Shown here in pieces: positions 46,538-58,389 of a DNA stretch of 64,000 bases. How positions within the stretch are numbered: position 1 is the stretch's first letter; the number at the start of each line of letters is the position of its first letter. Position numbers and translations under genes: made by a program. Source of the DNA: Plantago ovata (Eukaryota; Streptophyta; Magnoliopsida; Lamiales; Plantaginaceae); NCBI GenBank assembly GCA_028274465.1, contig CM051456.1, positions 88,336,753 to 88,400,752 of the forward strand, in the 5' to 3' direction. The notes below the pieces were generated by a model. That model did not search any database and had not been told where the DNA came from. It saw only the letters and a list, made by a program, of their open reading frames with translations.

Positions 46538-48567
46538 ATGCCGCATACACGTTCTGCAGGAATACCGCTTGCTGATTCAATTGCTGAGATCGATAGAGTC
46601 TACCACCAAAGAAGGCGACTCCTTTTCAAGGAAATCGACGGAATGGCAGAAGCTAGACCACTGAAAGCATGGGTACAACCCACCAAGGATCGTATGAGGG
46701 GACCGGCGATTGTTCTTTCGCCTGCAACCCGAGATCTGGAGATCAAGAACCACGCATTCCAACAACTTCCGAGGTTCTATGGCTTATCAAGGGAAGATGT
46801 GATGGGGTACTTGAACGATATCGATGATTTCGTCAACCAACTCCCACGACCCGGAGCTGACATAACAACGGATGAGTTGAGGATGAAGGTTTTTGCTATG
46901 GGACTTGGCGACAGAGCCAAGTCATGGTTGAGTTCTCTACGAGCCGGCTCGCTGGACACTTGGGAAAAGGTTTTTTCAGCCTTCATGGAGAAATACATAC
47001 TTCCCACACACTCTGACTACCGCGCTAAAGGCGCAAATCACTGGATTCAAGCAAGACTATGATGGGACCATCTACACCGCGTTCGAGAGGTTCCAAGATC
47101 TCACGAACAAGTGCCCTCACCATGGTTTTGAACTCGCCGACCTAGTCCAACACTTCTACAATGGACTAACCTTCGAGAACCAACAAGTAGTGGATTTCCA
47201 ATGCCGAGGCAATATTTGGGAGGAAACCGCGGAAGCCGTCTGGGCTGTTTTCGAAAGGCTTGCCAAGGGTTCGCAGTTCAAGGACCCAAGAGCAATGGTT
47301 AGGAGACGTGGACCTGAAGCTCCACCGACTCAAGAAGCCCCTATGTACAGGGGGAATGGGGATCACTTCGAGTGCTTTACCAACGAATTGAAACAAGTCC
47401 TCAAGAGCGCCACCGGAACAACTGTTTCGAACGAAGTATGCCGAATATGCAAGAACTATGGGCATGGGGCTCATATGTGTAGATCGGAGTTGGCATACGA
47501 TGATGGCAACTGGGCTCGAGGAGGAGAAGAAGAAGCCTTTGCTACGGACTTTGGCACTCAAGAAGTTAGCTACGGACAAGACGGTAGGAATCCTCGAGGT
47601 GGATTTTGGAGAAGAGGATACCGTAACAATCAAGGATATGCACCGGCTAACCAAACTTATGGACCTAACCAAGACCGTAGTCAGCTTAACTATGGTAATG
47701 ATCACTGCGAAAACCCCGCTCCGAAAGAGCCACCGAAGTCGAAGACGGCTCTACTGATGGAGAACTTACAAAAGATGGTTGATCACACACAAAGTTTTCT
47801 CAAACGTTATGAGGAAGATTCTGAGAAGACTAGGGGAAGGCTTGATAAGTTGGATGAGAGCACTAGGCTTGCCCATCAAAAGATGCAAGAGTTGATCGAC
47901 CGAAGAGCAAGTAGGGAACAAGGCAACACTGAGAAGGTCGTTAGGTGCGAGTGTTGCATGAAGGAAGAACTACTACAGGCTGAGGAAGAAGAGGAGGACC
48001 TTGGTTCTGACGCAAGTGATGAGGAGCAAGAGGATCCCGAACCACCCCCTAAAAGTTTCGATGTTAAGGTAGGGATTGGAGAGCTTGAAGATGTCCGTGC
48101 CACACTAGACACGGGATCCTACTCAAACATAATTCCTTTGAATGTGTTTGAAAAGAGTAACCTTGGAAAACTATCTGAGGAAAGGGCTATTGTGCGACTG
48201 GCGGATGGATCATTTATGAGACCCGAAGGAGTTGTGAAAAATGTGTTGGTCAAGATTGGTGAAGCATCTATACACCAATTTCGTAGTTATGCCGGCGTCT
48301 GCACCTGGAACGGGGGATGTCATAATCTTAGGGCAAACATTCTTGACCAAGCTACGCTCGGTGATGGATATCTACCAAAGAACTTGCACCATCGAAGTAA
48401 ATGGCAAGCAACACGTATTACAAGCCATACCTGATCCACCTGAACCGCCTGATATTACTACTCACTATTGTGGTCTTGCAGCCTATATTCTTTCTTATTC
48501 ACAGGTTCGTGGCATGGAAAGGAGATCAATGAAGGGGAAGCCTAGTACCCGCAAAAAGAGGAGATAG
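46538..48567 (+). pseudogene. GY-4 gag-protease, broken
   Basis: Starts MPHTRSAG at 46538. By comparison with GY-2: an in-frame loss of about 20 codons after QRRRL (about 46621); a small rearrangement near 46995 (EKYILP for EKYFPH) that shifts frame until about 47190; then a long open frame 47190-48434 with CCHC knuckle (CRICKNYGHGAHMC), acidic linker and protease (LDTGSYSNIIPLN). A further frameshift near 48270 moves the protease C-terminus to the frame ending at 48567. In the linker the RE/EQGN region is shortened relative to GY-2 and GY-3 (loss of about 20 codons near 47925). It cannot make a complete Gag. Confidence 0.9.
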
Positions 48568-49665
48568 GCGCAGACAGGAGTCGAGTCAAAGACTTAAAAC
48601 AATGACGTTATCCGGGAGGCAACCCGGAATTTTTTATCGCTTTCTTTACTGCTTTTCTGCATGCATTTCATTCTTGAACTATTTGCTTCTCATATGCGAA
48701 TTTGTTCATGTGTGTGTCGTATATGCTTTTGTTTGAGTGAGATTTTTCGAGTGGTTTTTTGAAAAAATTAGTTTCGGGATTTAAACCGCATTTTCTGACA
48801 TCGGGACCCGTCTCCCCGCATTAGGGAGCACGGGGCGAACCGCCCCACTTGGGGGGCGAACCGCCCCGTGGTGGGGCGAACCGCCCCACAGTCCCAGATC
48901 TTAAAAAACGCGGATTTCAACCCCAAATCATTATTTTCTTCATTCTTCTTCATCCATACTCCCAAAAAACCCGAAAAGTGCGATTTTGCTTCTAAATCTT
49001 CATAACTTCTTCGTTTCTTGACCAAATTGAGTGTTCTTTAGCTTAATTCGAAGCCTATTACATGATCTATCACCCTAACCGATCATATTTCATCCTAATT
49101 CGTTAGATTTGCAGATCTGAGGTATCATCTTTAAGAACCCTAATTTTCGAATTTGGGGATTTTCTAATTTGAGCTTCAATTATGCTTGTTTGATGCATGG
49201 GTATGTTGTTTATGTGATTAGACATGTTATTTATTATCAATTGCATGTTCAATTTTGCTTGAATGGTTGATTTGGGTATTTTGCTATTAGATGATATATC
49301 TTGTTATGCATTATGTCTTTATCTTTGATTTACAGCATATGGATATGTTTATTGGTGTAATGTTGGTGGATTTGATGATAGAATGCTTATTAGTTGAAAA
49401 TGAGGATTTATGCTGTTGAATTTTTTGCGCTGCTATGGTATGAATTGAAACCTTGTTATCAAGGTTATTGGTTGTCTAGTAGGAGCATGATGTGATGTAT
49501 TGCATGTAGTAGTTACGTTGATATGTTGCATGATGAAGAAGCTAGGCTAGACATTGTGGTTTGGGGAGTTCGATTGTTGATTTTATCACTTGTGTGTCTC
49601 GTTTTTACACTAGTATATCTTTGAGTCTGTTTTGAGTCATACAAGGTGCTAATCGCTGTTTGTAG
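48568..49665 (+). promoter_or_regulatory. Leader of the GY-4 second gene: three GC palindromes and candidate intron
   Basis: Holds the post-protease hairpin TCCGGG-AGGCAA-CCCGGA (about 48610-48627), then three perfect copies of GGGGCGAACCGCCCC at 48832-48846, 48853-48867 and 48873-48887, the same sequence found upstream of the LTR TATA box. A leader with CTTCATAACTTCTTCG follows, then donor-like GAG|GTATC at 49121/49122 and acceptor-like TGTTTGTAG ending 49665. The 544-nt candidate intron matches the position in GY-3. Function inferred. Confidence 0.45.
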
Positions 49666-50517
49666 GTACCATACTAAGGGAAGGGAGCATTCCCGAATGA
49701 TTGCTGTGAAGAACCATGTCAAGGAAGGTGATCTCGCTAGATGTGCGTTCGAGCCAAGGGGTTTGGCAACAACGTCGTGGATTAACCAAGAGGAGGAGCT
49801 CGAGTACACATGGAGTAAGGACTCCTATGCCTATTCATGCACCACCGAAGGGTCAGAAACCACTATTACATCATCACTCCATCACAAGGACTGCAAAGTT
49901 CGTGTGAACTGGAAGGCACCGGGACATTCTCGCAGCGACGGATTTGATCTTGAGTTCGCAGTTGCTCGAAGGTTCCGAAGCGCTAGCTTAGTTCCAAAAC
50001 GTAATGACATGGGTACCCAGCACCTTGTTGGGGTGCCCCTTGCCTGCCTCTAAAGGGAGCATAACATTGATATCGGGAGCATCAACTGTAGAGAATGTGG
50101 ACAAAATTGGAGAAAAAGGTAGAAGACTTCTGAGTATCCGAACAGCTGACTGAAACCTTCTCGTGGAGTAAACCGTTGGAAGGGGAAGTCCTGATACCAC
50201 TACCCTTTCCCCTTCAACAGTTCACATCCTATTGGAGGGCTACAGGATGGAGAATTCCATAACAGCGGCGGGTAATCTTGAGAATTCAACCTGCCACTAC
50301 AACTCTACTAGTGAGGATGTGCGTGACAGTAGTGACAATGAAGACAAGAGGGACGATGATGATACCGATGGTTGAATTTGTCCTATCAGAACTTTTGATG
50401 GAACTACTGCCACTACCACAAGTCCAGATGATCATATATGAAGCTCCCAGAAGAGGCCCAATAACTCAAGAGCAGCATACACAGTCGACCGAGGCCAAAC
50501 CATGGGGTAACATCTAG
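49666..50517 (+). pseudogene. GY-4 second gene, strongly diverged and decayed
   Basis: Flanks on both sides match GY-3 (GCTGTTTGTAGG before, CGACCGAGGCCAAACC after), but the coding stretch is very different. By eye the protein still lines up with the GY-3 second gene: KDSYAYSC with DHAYSYS, SLVPKRNDMGTQ with DLIPRKNDTWIQ, and, past a stop at 50051-50053, EHNIDIG with GHQIDIG. Several stops follow. The open part is 49666-50053. No function is expected of this copy. Confidence 0.55.
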
Positions 50518-52035
50518 TATCACATCTTATTTCCTCATTTTCTTACTACTAGGGACTAGCGTTAATTTCATGAGGGGGGATGAGATTTAAGTGATCTGAT
50601 GTTGTTAGTTTGGCGCTTGGAATTGGTAGGATGAGTATAGTACCTCGCGTGCTTTATTTATCTGCATTTGCATTTGCACGTTTACTGCTTTCTTAGTTTT
50701 TTAGGTTGCATTCACTACATTCATCCTAGGATAGTCTTGCATGTTTTATATGGAGTTTATTTGCCGAATTTTTTGAACTTTTTTATTGGGTAGATCAGCT
50801 AGCTATGCCATTAATCGTATGCTTCATCTCTATGAATTTGTTTGAGGTTTTTCTCGCTTGGCTTGTCTCATTTATGTATTGCACTTAGTTGAGCTAGGTA
50901 GTCTCGACATCACTTAGTGGTGTTTTCTCTACTGCGGTTCACGAAGGCCTTTATAATAGGATGATGCATGTTAGGGTCTTATGGTTGTTTTTCCCGAGTA
51001 ATTATGTACCTAAGAGGAAACAAGTCTTCACCATGCTTTGAGATTGCTAAATGCCTAAGAAGGAGGTAGTGTGAGGATGTGTGATCCTTTGTTTATAACC
51101 TATTCTTCTGAATAGGTCTGGGAAGAGGGTTACACCATCATAGACTTGTTTCTGTTTTTTTTCATTCTCGTATCGTGAGTTTATTTTTCCTTTTCCGTAA
51201 TTTTGTACTCCAACCTATTCTTTCGAATAGGTTTGGGGAAGTCGTGTGAGTCTTTTTGTTTCTCTCTTTGTTATGCTACTGCTGGCTAGAAAAAAATCGG
51301 AAAAAAAAGAAAGAAAAATTCCAGGAAAAAAGAGAAAAAGAAAATGAAAAAAATCTGGAAAGAAAAAGAGAAAAAAAAAAGAGAAGACCCCAAAAAAGCA
51401 AAGAAGGGTCCAAAAAAGAAAAGCCGAATAGCAGTTTAGCAAAGTATTGAGTCTTTTCCATTTTTCGTATTGTTCGTAATTGTGTTTTTCTATTTTTTAT
51501 CTTTTTTGTCTTAAGTGTCATCTGTTCTAGACCACCCTCGTGCTGCCATTCAGGAAGTGGTGAATAGCTTAAGACTTTACTTGAGAGATGGGTAGAATAG
51601 GGGAGAGTTATCTTTTATAGGGAACCCTCCTTCGTTTGATGAGAGCCAGTACTGGTTCGACCTCTTTTGAAGGAAAGTCTTAACATGGTGGAACAACAGT
51701 AAGACCTCAGTTTCATAGGCACGGGGCAACCATTCGTATCTTAGCATGCATCATTACGTCGTCACTGACTAGGTCCAGGTAGAGAATGTTACGAGAGACT
51801 ATCTTGTCTTGACATAAGTGCTTATGTGGATGTGTATAAGTCAATCGAGGTATTCTTCAACCTATATTCATGCTTTGATTTATATGGTTTTTGTTCATAT
51901 GTTATTTGATAGATTCAGTAATTTAGTTCATTTTATTTGGCATGAAACTCTATTTTTTTTTTAGTCTTGCATGTTTTTAGTATTAGAGTCTAGCTTAGTT
52001 GCTTGAGGGCAAGCAAAGGTTCGGTTTGGGGAGTT
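50518..52035 (+). other. GY-4 3' internal non-coding region
   Basis: Matches GY-2 and GY-3: CCTATTC...GAATAGG inverted repeats (about 51097-51117 and 51211-51231), A-rich tract at about 51288-51424, polypurine-like GGTTTGGGGAG before the LTR at 52036. No gene. Confidence 0.8.
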
Positions 52036-53312
52036 TGATGAATGTGTATTTTACACTTTCATTCGAGTCTTTTTCACCTATTATAGCTATCCTCTATGTT
52101 AATTTAGCTATATTTTAGTACATTTTATTAGAATAGTGTCACGTTTCCCTTTAGATTTTATTTTACAGGTTTTGGTTGAAATTCGGAGATTTACGGGCAA
52201 TTATATTAAAGTCTACAAGGAATTGGTGTTCCAGAAGCATATTTGGAGTATCTGAAGGTTTCCGGATAGGATTTGGAGTCTAGGGGTCGAATCTGGAGGT
52301 TAGAAGGCCATTAGAAGTCTGAAACCGAGTCCGAAAAGGCAAAGAAATCCAAAACCGCGTCGAAAACGCGGAAATTCCGCGTTTACACTGTGGGGCGAAC
52401 CGCCCCAGCCAGAGGCGAACCGCCGCGGGCAATTTCCGGGCCTATATATAGTTGCGAGTTTTCTCTCCGAAAATCATATCTTTCCAAGCCTACTTTCTCA
52501 CCTCTCTCTATAGTTTTAGGTAGGAACTTCCCGGGGCCTGTCCTGGGAGTTCCATAGCTTAGGGGATACTTTTTCATAGCAGATTGGAGCGCGTAGGATC
52601 GCAATCATCCGGAGATTGACAACCTTCGGTAACTTTGTATCTTACAACTTTTATCTACTTATTTTATATTCTTTCAATATGTTTTCTTCTATGATTGCTA
52701 TTGATTGCATGCCTATGAGTAGCTAAATTTATCGTTGGTGGTAGTATGTGAATTCTTAGCGAGGGAAGATAATCATGCTAATGGCTATATCGCGCATTAT
52801 ACTCCGTGTCATTGCTTTATTTCATTGATCAGTTGAACACCAAAACTCTCGTATGTTGTATTGATTATTATGCACACATGGACACTTGTCGACCAATCAG
52901 ACCAAATTATCTTCGTAGTGTTGAATGATTACGGAACACATTAGGACGTTAGTTGTTGATGAGTCAGACCCATATTATCTTCGTAGTGCTTAATACTTAC
53001 AACAGGACACAAGATTGATTCAAAGATCTCTATGCAAGACCGAGGAATTTATGCATGATTATCGACCCATTATGTTAAGAAGGACCATACTATCACCAAT
53101 CTCCATTATCTGCTTGAAAACCCCTATTGCTTTTTATTTACTATTTTATATTCTCTTGTTAAATAGATTAAGCTAGTTATAGTCCTGAGAGAACGACACT
53201 CGAGTCATTCTACTACTACTACACTACGGTTTTCGTTGTAGTTGTGGATTGCCTTTGGCTGAATAACAAATATTATTTGCTGAATCCGGAACCGACAAAT
53301 CCGCGTTCATCA
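52036..53312 (+). repeat. GY-4 3' LTR (1277 bp)
   Basis: TGATGAATG...GTTCATCA, nearly identical to 45102-46374. Target duplication GACAC follows. Confidence 0.93.
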
Positions 53313-53632
53313 GACACTCTGGAGGCTTGGAAGGAAAAACACCCTTCTGCTCCTTCCCCTTCTTTGCCTTCGTTACCTGCTGGTCTTTGTCCCCTCTCTG
53401 CCTCCAGTATTACCGTTCAAGATATGATTCGTAGTTTCCCACGTGGAACCTCTTGTGGTAGAGATGGTATGCGTGCTCAACACTTATTGGATTGTTTGAG
53501 CGGTGCTGCGGTTGCTCTCTCTGAGGATTTGATTACCTCTATAAATCGGGTGGTTAATCTTTTCTTGGAGGGTAAGTGCCCGCGTATTTTGGGTGAGTAT
53601 ATTGCTAGTGCTCCCCTCACTCCGCTTGTTAA
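53313..53632 (+). pseudogene. LINE-4 continued: start of the reverse transcriptase region
   Basis: After the GY-4 target duplication the LINE-4 frame resumes (TLEAWKEKHPS) and reads through FPRGTSCGRDGMRAQHLL, a motif found just before the RT core in this type of protein, to ASAPLTPLVN, where the CO-5 LTR cuts it at 53632. The next expected segment (AVGTIWRRL) is the one with which LINE-3 begins, so LINE-3 and LINE-4 together show the order of the protein. Confidence 0.8.
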
Positions 53633-55716
53633 TGTAAGAAAATACGGTCAGAGTTACCCCTAGGGTACGCAGCGGAATTTCAAAAATTTTCTTAACATAC
53701 AGGTTAATTGATTATGTATATGTCGTATATATATAAACACGTCAATTAGAAGACTAACCTTACTTCCAAAGCAGCTTCCAAGTCTTCGTAATAATCCTGT
53801 GTATCTTCTCCTTCGTCGAAGTCGAAGATATCTGCAACGCTCTCATTATCTGCAAGACAATAAGAGTTAGTTTCCAGCTCCTAGAACCTCAACCTTGGTA
53901 TCCACGGATGAACAACCTATCAGAAGAATGCCAGGATATTCTTTTGTGTGACCAAGAAGACAGGGCGGCGATTCCTCCGGCAAGGTGGCGCGCGCGTGGC
54001 TATATAGAGGAGGGGAGAGTTTTTTTTATTTTCTCTAAGAAAACTGGGTATTCAACTGTGTGAATGTCTATTGAACTGTATGTCAAAAACTCTCTAATAG
54101 TCTACTATATATAGTAGTCAATAGAAGCCTAAAGCATAAGCAGTTAGACTTCATAAAGGAATAAGAATCTAATTCTTGTCGCACTAGGAAACCAATATCA
54201 AGTCTAGATTCATTCCCAATCAAATTAAAACTCAATCAGGAAAATCTAACTTATCCCTTGGACTTCTAATAGAGGAAGGAGTCGAACTCCTTCCCCTATC
54301 CAGCCTACGCGCGCGCGCATGTCCTACGGGAGATAGGTGGGTCCCAATTTTGGGACCCACTTATAGTTCTAAGGCAATTCAAACTCCAAGTAGATTTTGC
54401 CCATGTGCATATGTTAATTCTAAATTAACATATCCTTTCAAATCAAACCTCTATTATATTTCCAAAATATAATCTTTAATTGTATTCACATAAAATACAA
54501 TTAATTAGCGAATTCAATTAATAATTCCAAATTATTAATTGAGCCACCAAATATTATAATTAATTCCAAATCAATTAGAATCCATCAAACACAATTAATT
54601 CCAAATTAATTGCAATTCCATCTTCAAGGATATTTTGATAAGCTGAATCACCACATAGTGTGACCCATAAGGCCTCACTGTATTAAGCAAGTCCCAGACT
54701 AGGCAAAATGGAATTCCTAGACGGTTCCATTTGCAATATTAATACATGAGGACGTTTGAGAGGTTTCTCAAAGCAAACCCTTTCGTTGCGAAGTCTGTTG
54801 CGCTCAACGCGGCGATGGTAACGTCCCTTCATCTGACTGACTCGATTGCATCTAGGATCGATGAAGTGTCTATCCCAATAATACATCCACGGGCGTCTCA
54901 GGGAGTTGCTTGGTTACTAAGATATACTTATGACCATCATAATATATCAATGCACTGGCCAGTGACTTTACCAACGCAACTATGCAGACTATGAGCAGTA
55001 CTCTCCTGTGCTACACTTGAGAGATGAATCCTTCACAGAATCACTTATCATCCCCATTTGTATGTAGCCATAATCCTGGATCGTGTCTTAGGTCAACTTC
55101 TTATTCAGAGCTGACATCGACGGGTCCACCAAGCATATGGGGCAACAAATGTGATGATAAAGTCCTGTAAGTCCAAAGGACGACTGGCATCACTTCGACA
55201 ACTTACCGGTTCCCATAGACACTTCGGTGTAGATTATACATCGATGGGAGTGTCAGGTGGGTACTTCCATTGTTCGATAATCCTTCTTCGAACACCTATG
55301 CGCAGTTATGGGAACGTTTCTCGATTGTCCAACAATCCATTCCGTGGTCGTGGGATCGGCTCACACTTGCTCCAACAAGTATAACCTCCACGCATACTAG
55401 TCTCGTCTGGTTCATTCAGACCCCTACATCCAAGATGAACCTCGACTAGGGAGAGTTTGGGATAGATGATAACTCACATAGCTCCCACTATCTGTGTGAT
55501 CGGTCATCTATCCGAGGGGACATGTTTAATATCAATACAGACAGAAATAGAGATACATGTTGCATGCCTAGTGTAATGTAAATATGAAAGCGATACTCAA
55601 TAGTAAAACAACAAACATATATTATATTACGTTGACCTGTGTAATAGTACATATATGTCCTCTATAAGGGCTCCATGCCCTTATTAAGGACTGTCTCTAG
55701 GACATATACACTATCA
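53633..55716 (-). repeat. CO-5 3' LTR (2084 bp)
   Basis: The plus strand starts TGTAAGAAAA and ends CACTATCA; in element orientation TGATAGTG...TTCTTACA. Same family as the CO-2 and CO-6 LTRs. Inverted repeat GTGGGTCCC/GGGACCCAC at 54337-54360, (GC)n nearby, palindromic TATA CTACTATATATAGTAG at 54102-54117. The polypurine tract lies just beyond 55716. It is inserted in LINE-4; the flanking five bases are GTTAA. Confidence 0.9.
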
Positions 55717-55730
55717 ATCTCCCACTTGGA

Positions 55731-58389
55731 CTAGAGCCAGTCACCTTTATGCCTAATACACAGATTAGCATAATGTCTTAAGTGGACTTCCACTGATAAG
55801 ACCTTGGTGAAAGGATCTGCCACGTTGTCCGTGATAGATACACGTTCTATACTAACTTCTCATCTATCAATAATCTCACGTATAACGTGATATTTTCTAA
55901 GTACATGTTTGTTCTTGTTTGTAGATCTAGGCTCCCTAGCTTGAGCGACGGCGCTCGTATTGTCACAATAAATCGTTATGGGACTGGGAGCAGGAACAAC
56001 CCTCAATTCCTTCAAGAACTCTGAAATCCAGACAGCTTCTTTCGATGCTTCTGATGCAGCAATGTACTCGGCTTCTGTGGATGATTCAGCAACCGTGGCT
56101 TGCTTAGAACTCTTCCAACAGACAGCTCCTCCGTTCAGTTTGAATATGTATCCTGTATGTGACTTAAAATCATCAGGATCTGATTCAAAACCAGCGTCGA
56201 CATACCCAGACATCTTTAATTCTGGTTCTCCACCAAACACCAAGAACATCTCTTTAGTCCGTCGAAGGTACTTAAGAATGTTCTTTATAGCAGTCCAGTG
56301 AGGTACTCCTGGATTCTGTTGGTGTCGACAAGTGACACTAAGCGCATATACCACATCGGGCCTTGTGCATTCATTGCATACATTATAGACCCTACTACTG
56401 AAGCATAGGGCACACGACTCATTGCGTTTCTTTCTTCGTCAGTTTTAGGACAATCCTTAACTGATAAGACAATCCCATGCCTAGCTGGGAGAAAGCCTCT
56501 CTTTGAGTTGTCCATCTTATAACGCTTCAGTATTTTGTCGATGTAGGTGGACTGTGTCAATCCTACCATCCTCTTGGATCTATCTCTAAAGATCTTGATC
56601 CCTAGGATGTAGTTCGCTTCACCCAAGTCCTTCATCGAGAATGTACTTGATAACCAAACTTTAGTCTCTTCAAGCATAGAGACATTGTTTCCCATGATCA
56701 AAATGTCATCAACATAAATGATCATGAAACCGACTCCTTTGTCGCTGTGTCTAGCGTATACACAGGGATCTTCCTTGATTCTGATGAAGTCAAACGATGT
56801 AACAGCTTCATCAAAGCGGATATTCCAGCTCCTTGACGCTTGGTTTAGCCCATAGATGTATCTTTGTAATTTGCATACAGCAGTTGGCCTGGTTTTACTA
56901 ATAAAACCTTCCGGCTGTACCATATAGACCTTTTCCTCAAGGTTGCCATTGAGGAAGGCAGTCTTTACATCCATCTGCCAGATTTCATAATCATAGTAGG
57001 CATCTATCGCAAGTAGAATTCGAATGGACTTCAATTTTGCTACCGGTGAAAAGGTTTCATCGTAATCGATGCCATACCTTTGCGTGTAGCCTTTCGCCAC
57101 AAGCCTAGCTTTGTGCGTTTGTACCTTGCCATCGGCATCTGTCTTTCGTTTAAAGACCCATTTGCACCCAATAGGTCTAACCCCTTGGGGAAAGTCTACC
57201 AAGTTCCAAACTTGGTTCTGGTACATGGAGTCCATTTCTAATTCCATGGCCTCTTGCCATTTTTCTGAGTCAATATCAATTATTTCCTCTTTGTAGGTCT
57301 CGGGATCTTCCCGATTTGATAAGCCGACATCAAGTTCACTGATGTCTTCTATCATAAGGCTTTGCTCCTGAGGTCCTTTTAGGATCATCTTCGACCTACG
57401 GAGCTCGACTTGTTCTGGTGCTTTTCTATTCTGGCTTCGTGTAACACGAACACTATCAGCGGGTACTGATGCAGCTGGTCGCGCCCCGCGACCCTGTTCC
57501 CTTGTGGGAGGCTGCTCTTGTGCAACTTGTTGCACAGGTTGGTTGACAACGGGTTCTGTTGGTGTGGTTTCAACTGTTGATCTAATCACAGGACTCCCAC
57601 TGACTATGACATGCCTAGCAAGTGTCATATCATTACCCTTGTCCGCTTCAAAAGCTCCCACTGAACTTGAGTCCAAATCAGAAGATTTAGAGAACTCATG
57701 TTCGCGCGTGTCAAAGTCTTGAATTTCTTCAAGTTCTATCATGTCATCTAACCTCTCTTCTTCGAGGTATTCAGCTTCTAAAAACTTGACGTTTCTAGAT
57801 ACGATCACCTTGTGATCTTCAGCATGATAGAATTCATAGCCTCTCGTCTGACGAGGATAGCCTACGAAATATACTTTGACACCCTTGGCCTCTAACTTAT
57901 CAGTGAGCATCAGTTTGACTATCGCAGGACAGCCCCAAGGTCTAAGATAGCCTAACGAGGGCTTCTTTCCCTTCCATAACTCATAAGGAGTTTTCTCCAC
58001 TGATTTAGATGGTACACGGTTCAGAATGTAGATTGCAGTTTGTAGTGCATATCCCCACAGATATTTTGGAAGAGTTGAGAATCCAATCATTGATCTTACC
58101 ATGTCTAACAGGGTTCGATTCCTCCTCTCAAACACACCATTTAACTGTGGTGTTCCAGGAGGAATCCATTGCGATTGAATTCCATTTTCCTTCAAGTAGT
58201 GGATAAATTCTTCACTAAGGTATTCAGCTCCTCGATCTGATCGAAGAGTGACTATCCTTAGGTTCAATTCATTCTCGACCTCATTCCAAAACTCCTTGAA
58301 TTTCCCAAAGGTCTCGGATTTATTCTTCATAAGATAAATATATCCATACCTTGAGAAATCGTCAGTAAAGGTAACGAAGTAAGGATAAC
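55731..58389 (-). pseudogene. CO-5 integrase-RT-RNase H, broken and interrupted
   Basis: Read from 58389 leftwards: integrase core remnant ([35 protein letters not shown]), then linker, RT ([21 protein letters not shown]) and RNase H (SGYVDAGFESD, SSTEAEYIA, CDNTSAVAQ). A long open frame covers 58330-56285. A 1-bp loss near 56368 (compared with CO-6) shifts frame after [11 protein letters not shown] near 55860 replaces the glycine codon of the GEVSIERV motif. CO-6 inserted into the integrase at 58389/58390, so protease, gag and the 5' LTR lie off the right edge. The FERRNRT variant (SERRNRT in CO-6) is another change. Confidence 0.9.

Larger units (their letters stand above)
45102..53312 (+). 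mobile_element. GY-4: complete non-autonomous Ty3/gypsy element, 8.2 kb, youngest of the family
   Basis: 5' LTR 45102-46374, primer site 46377-46396, gag-protease remnant 46538-48567, leader, diverged second gene, 3' internal region, 3' LTR 52036-53312. Perfect target duplication GACAC at 45097-45101 and 53313-53317. The LTRs are nearly identical over long stretches, including shared private changes (ATTTACGGGC, AAAGTCTACAAGG), which points to a recent insertion. It disrupts LINE-4. No RT or integrase. Confidence 0.94.
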
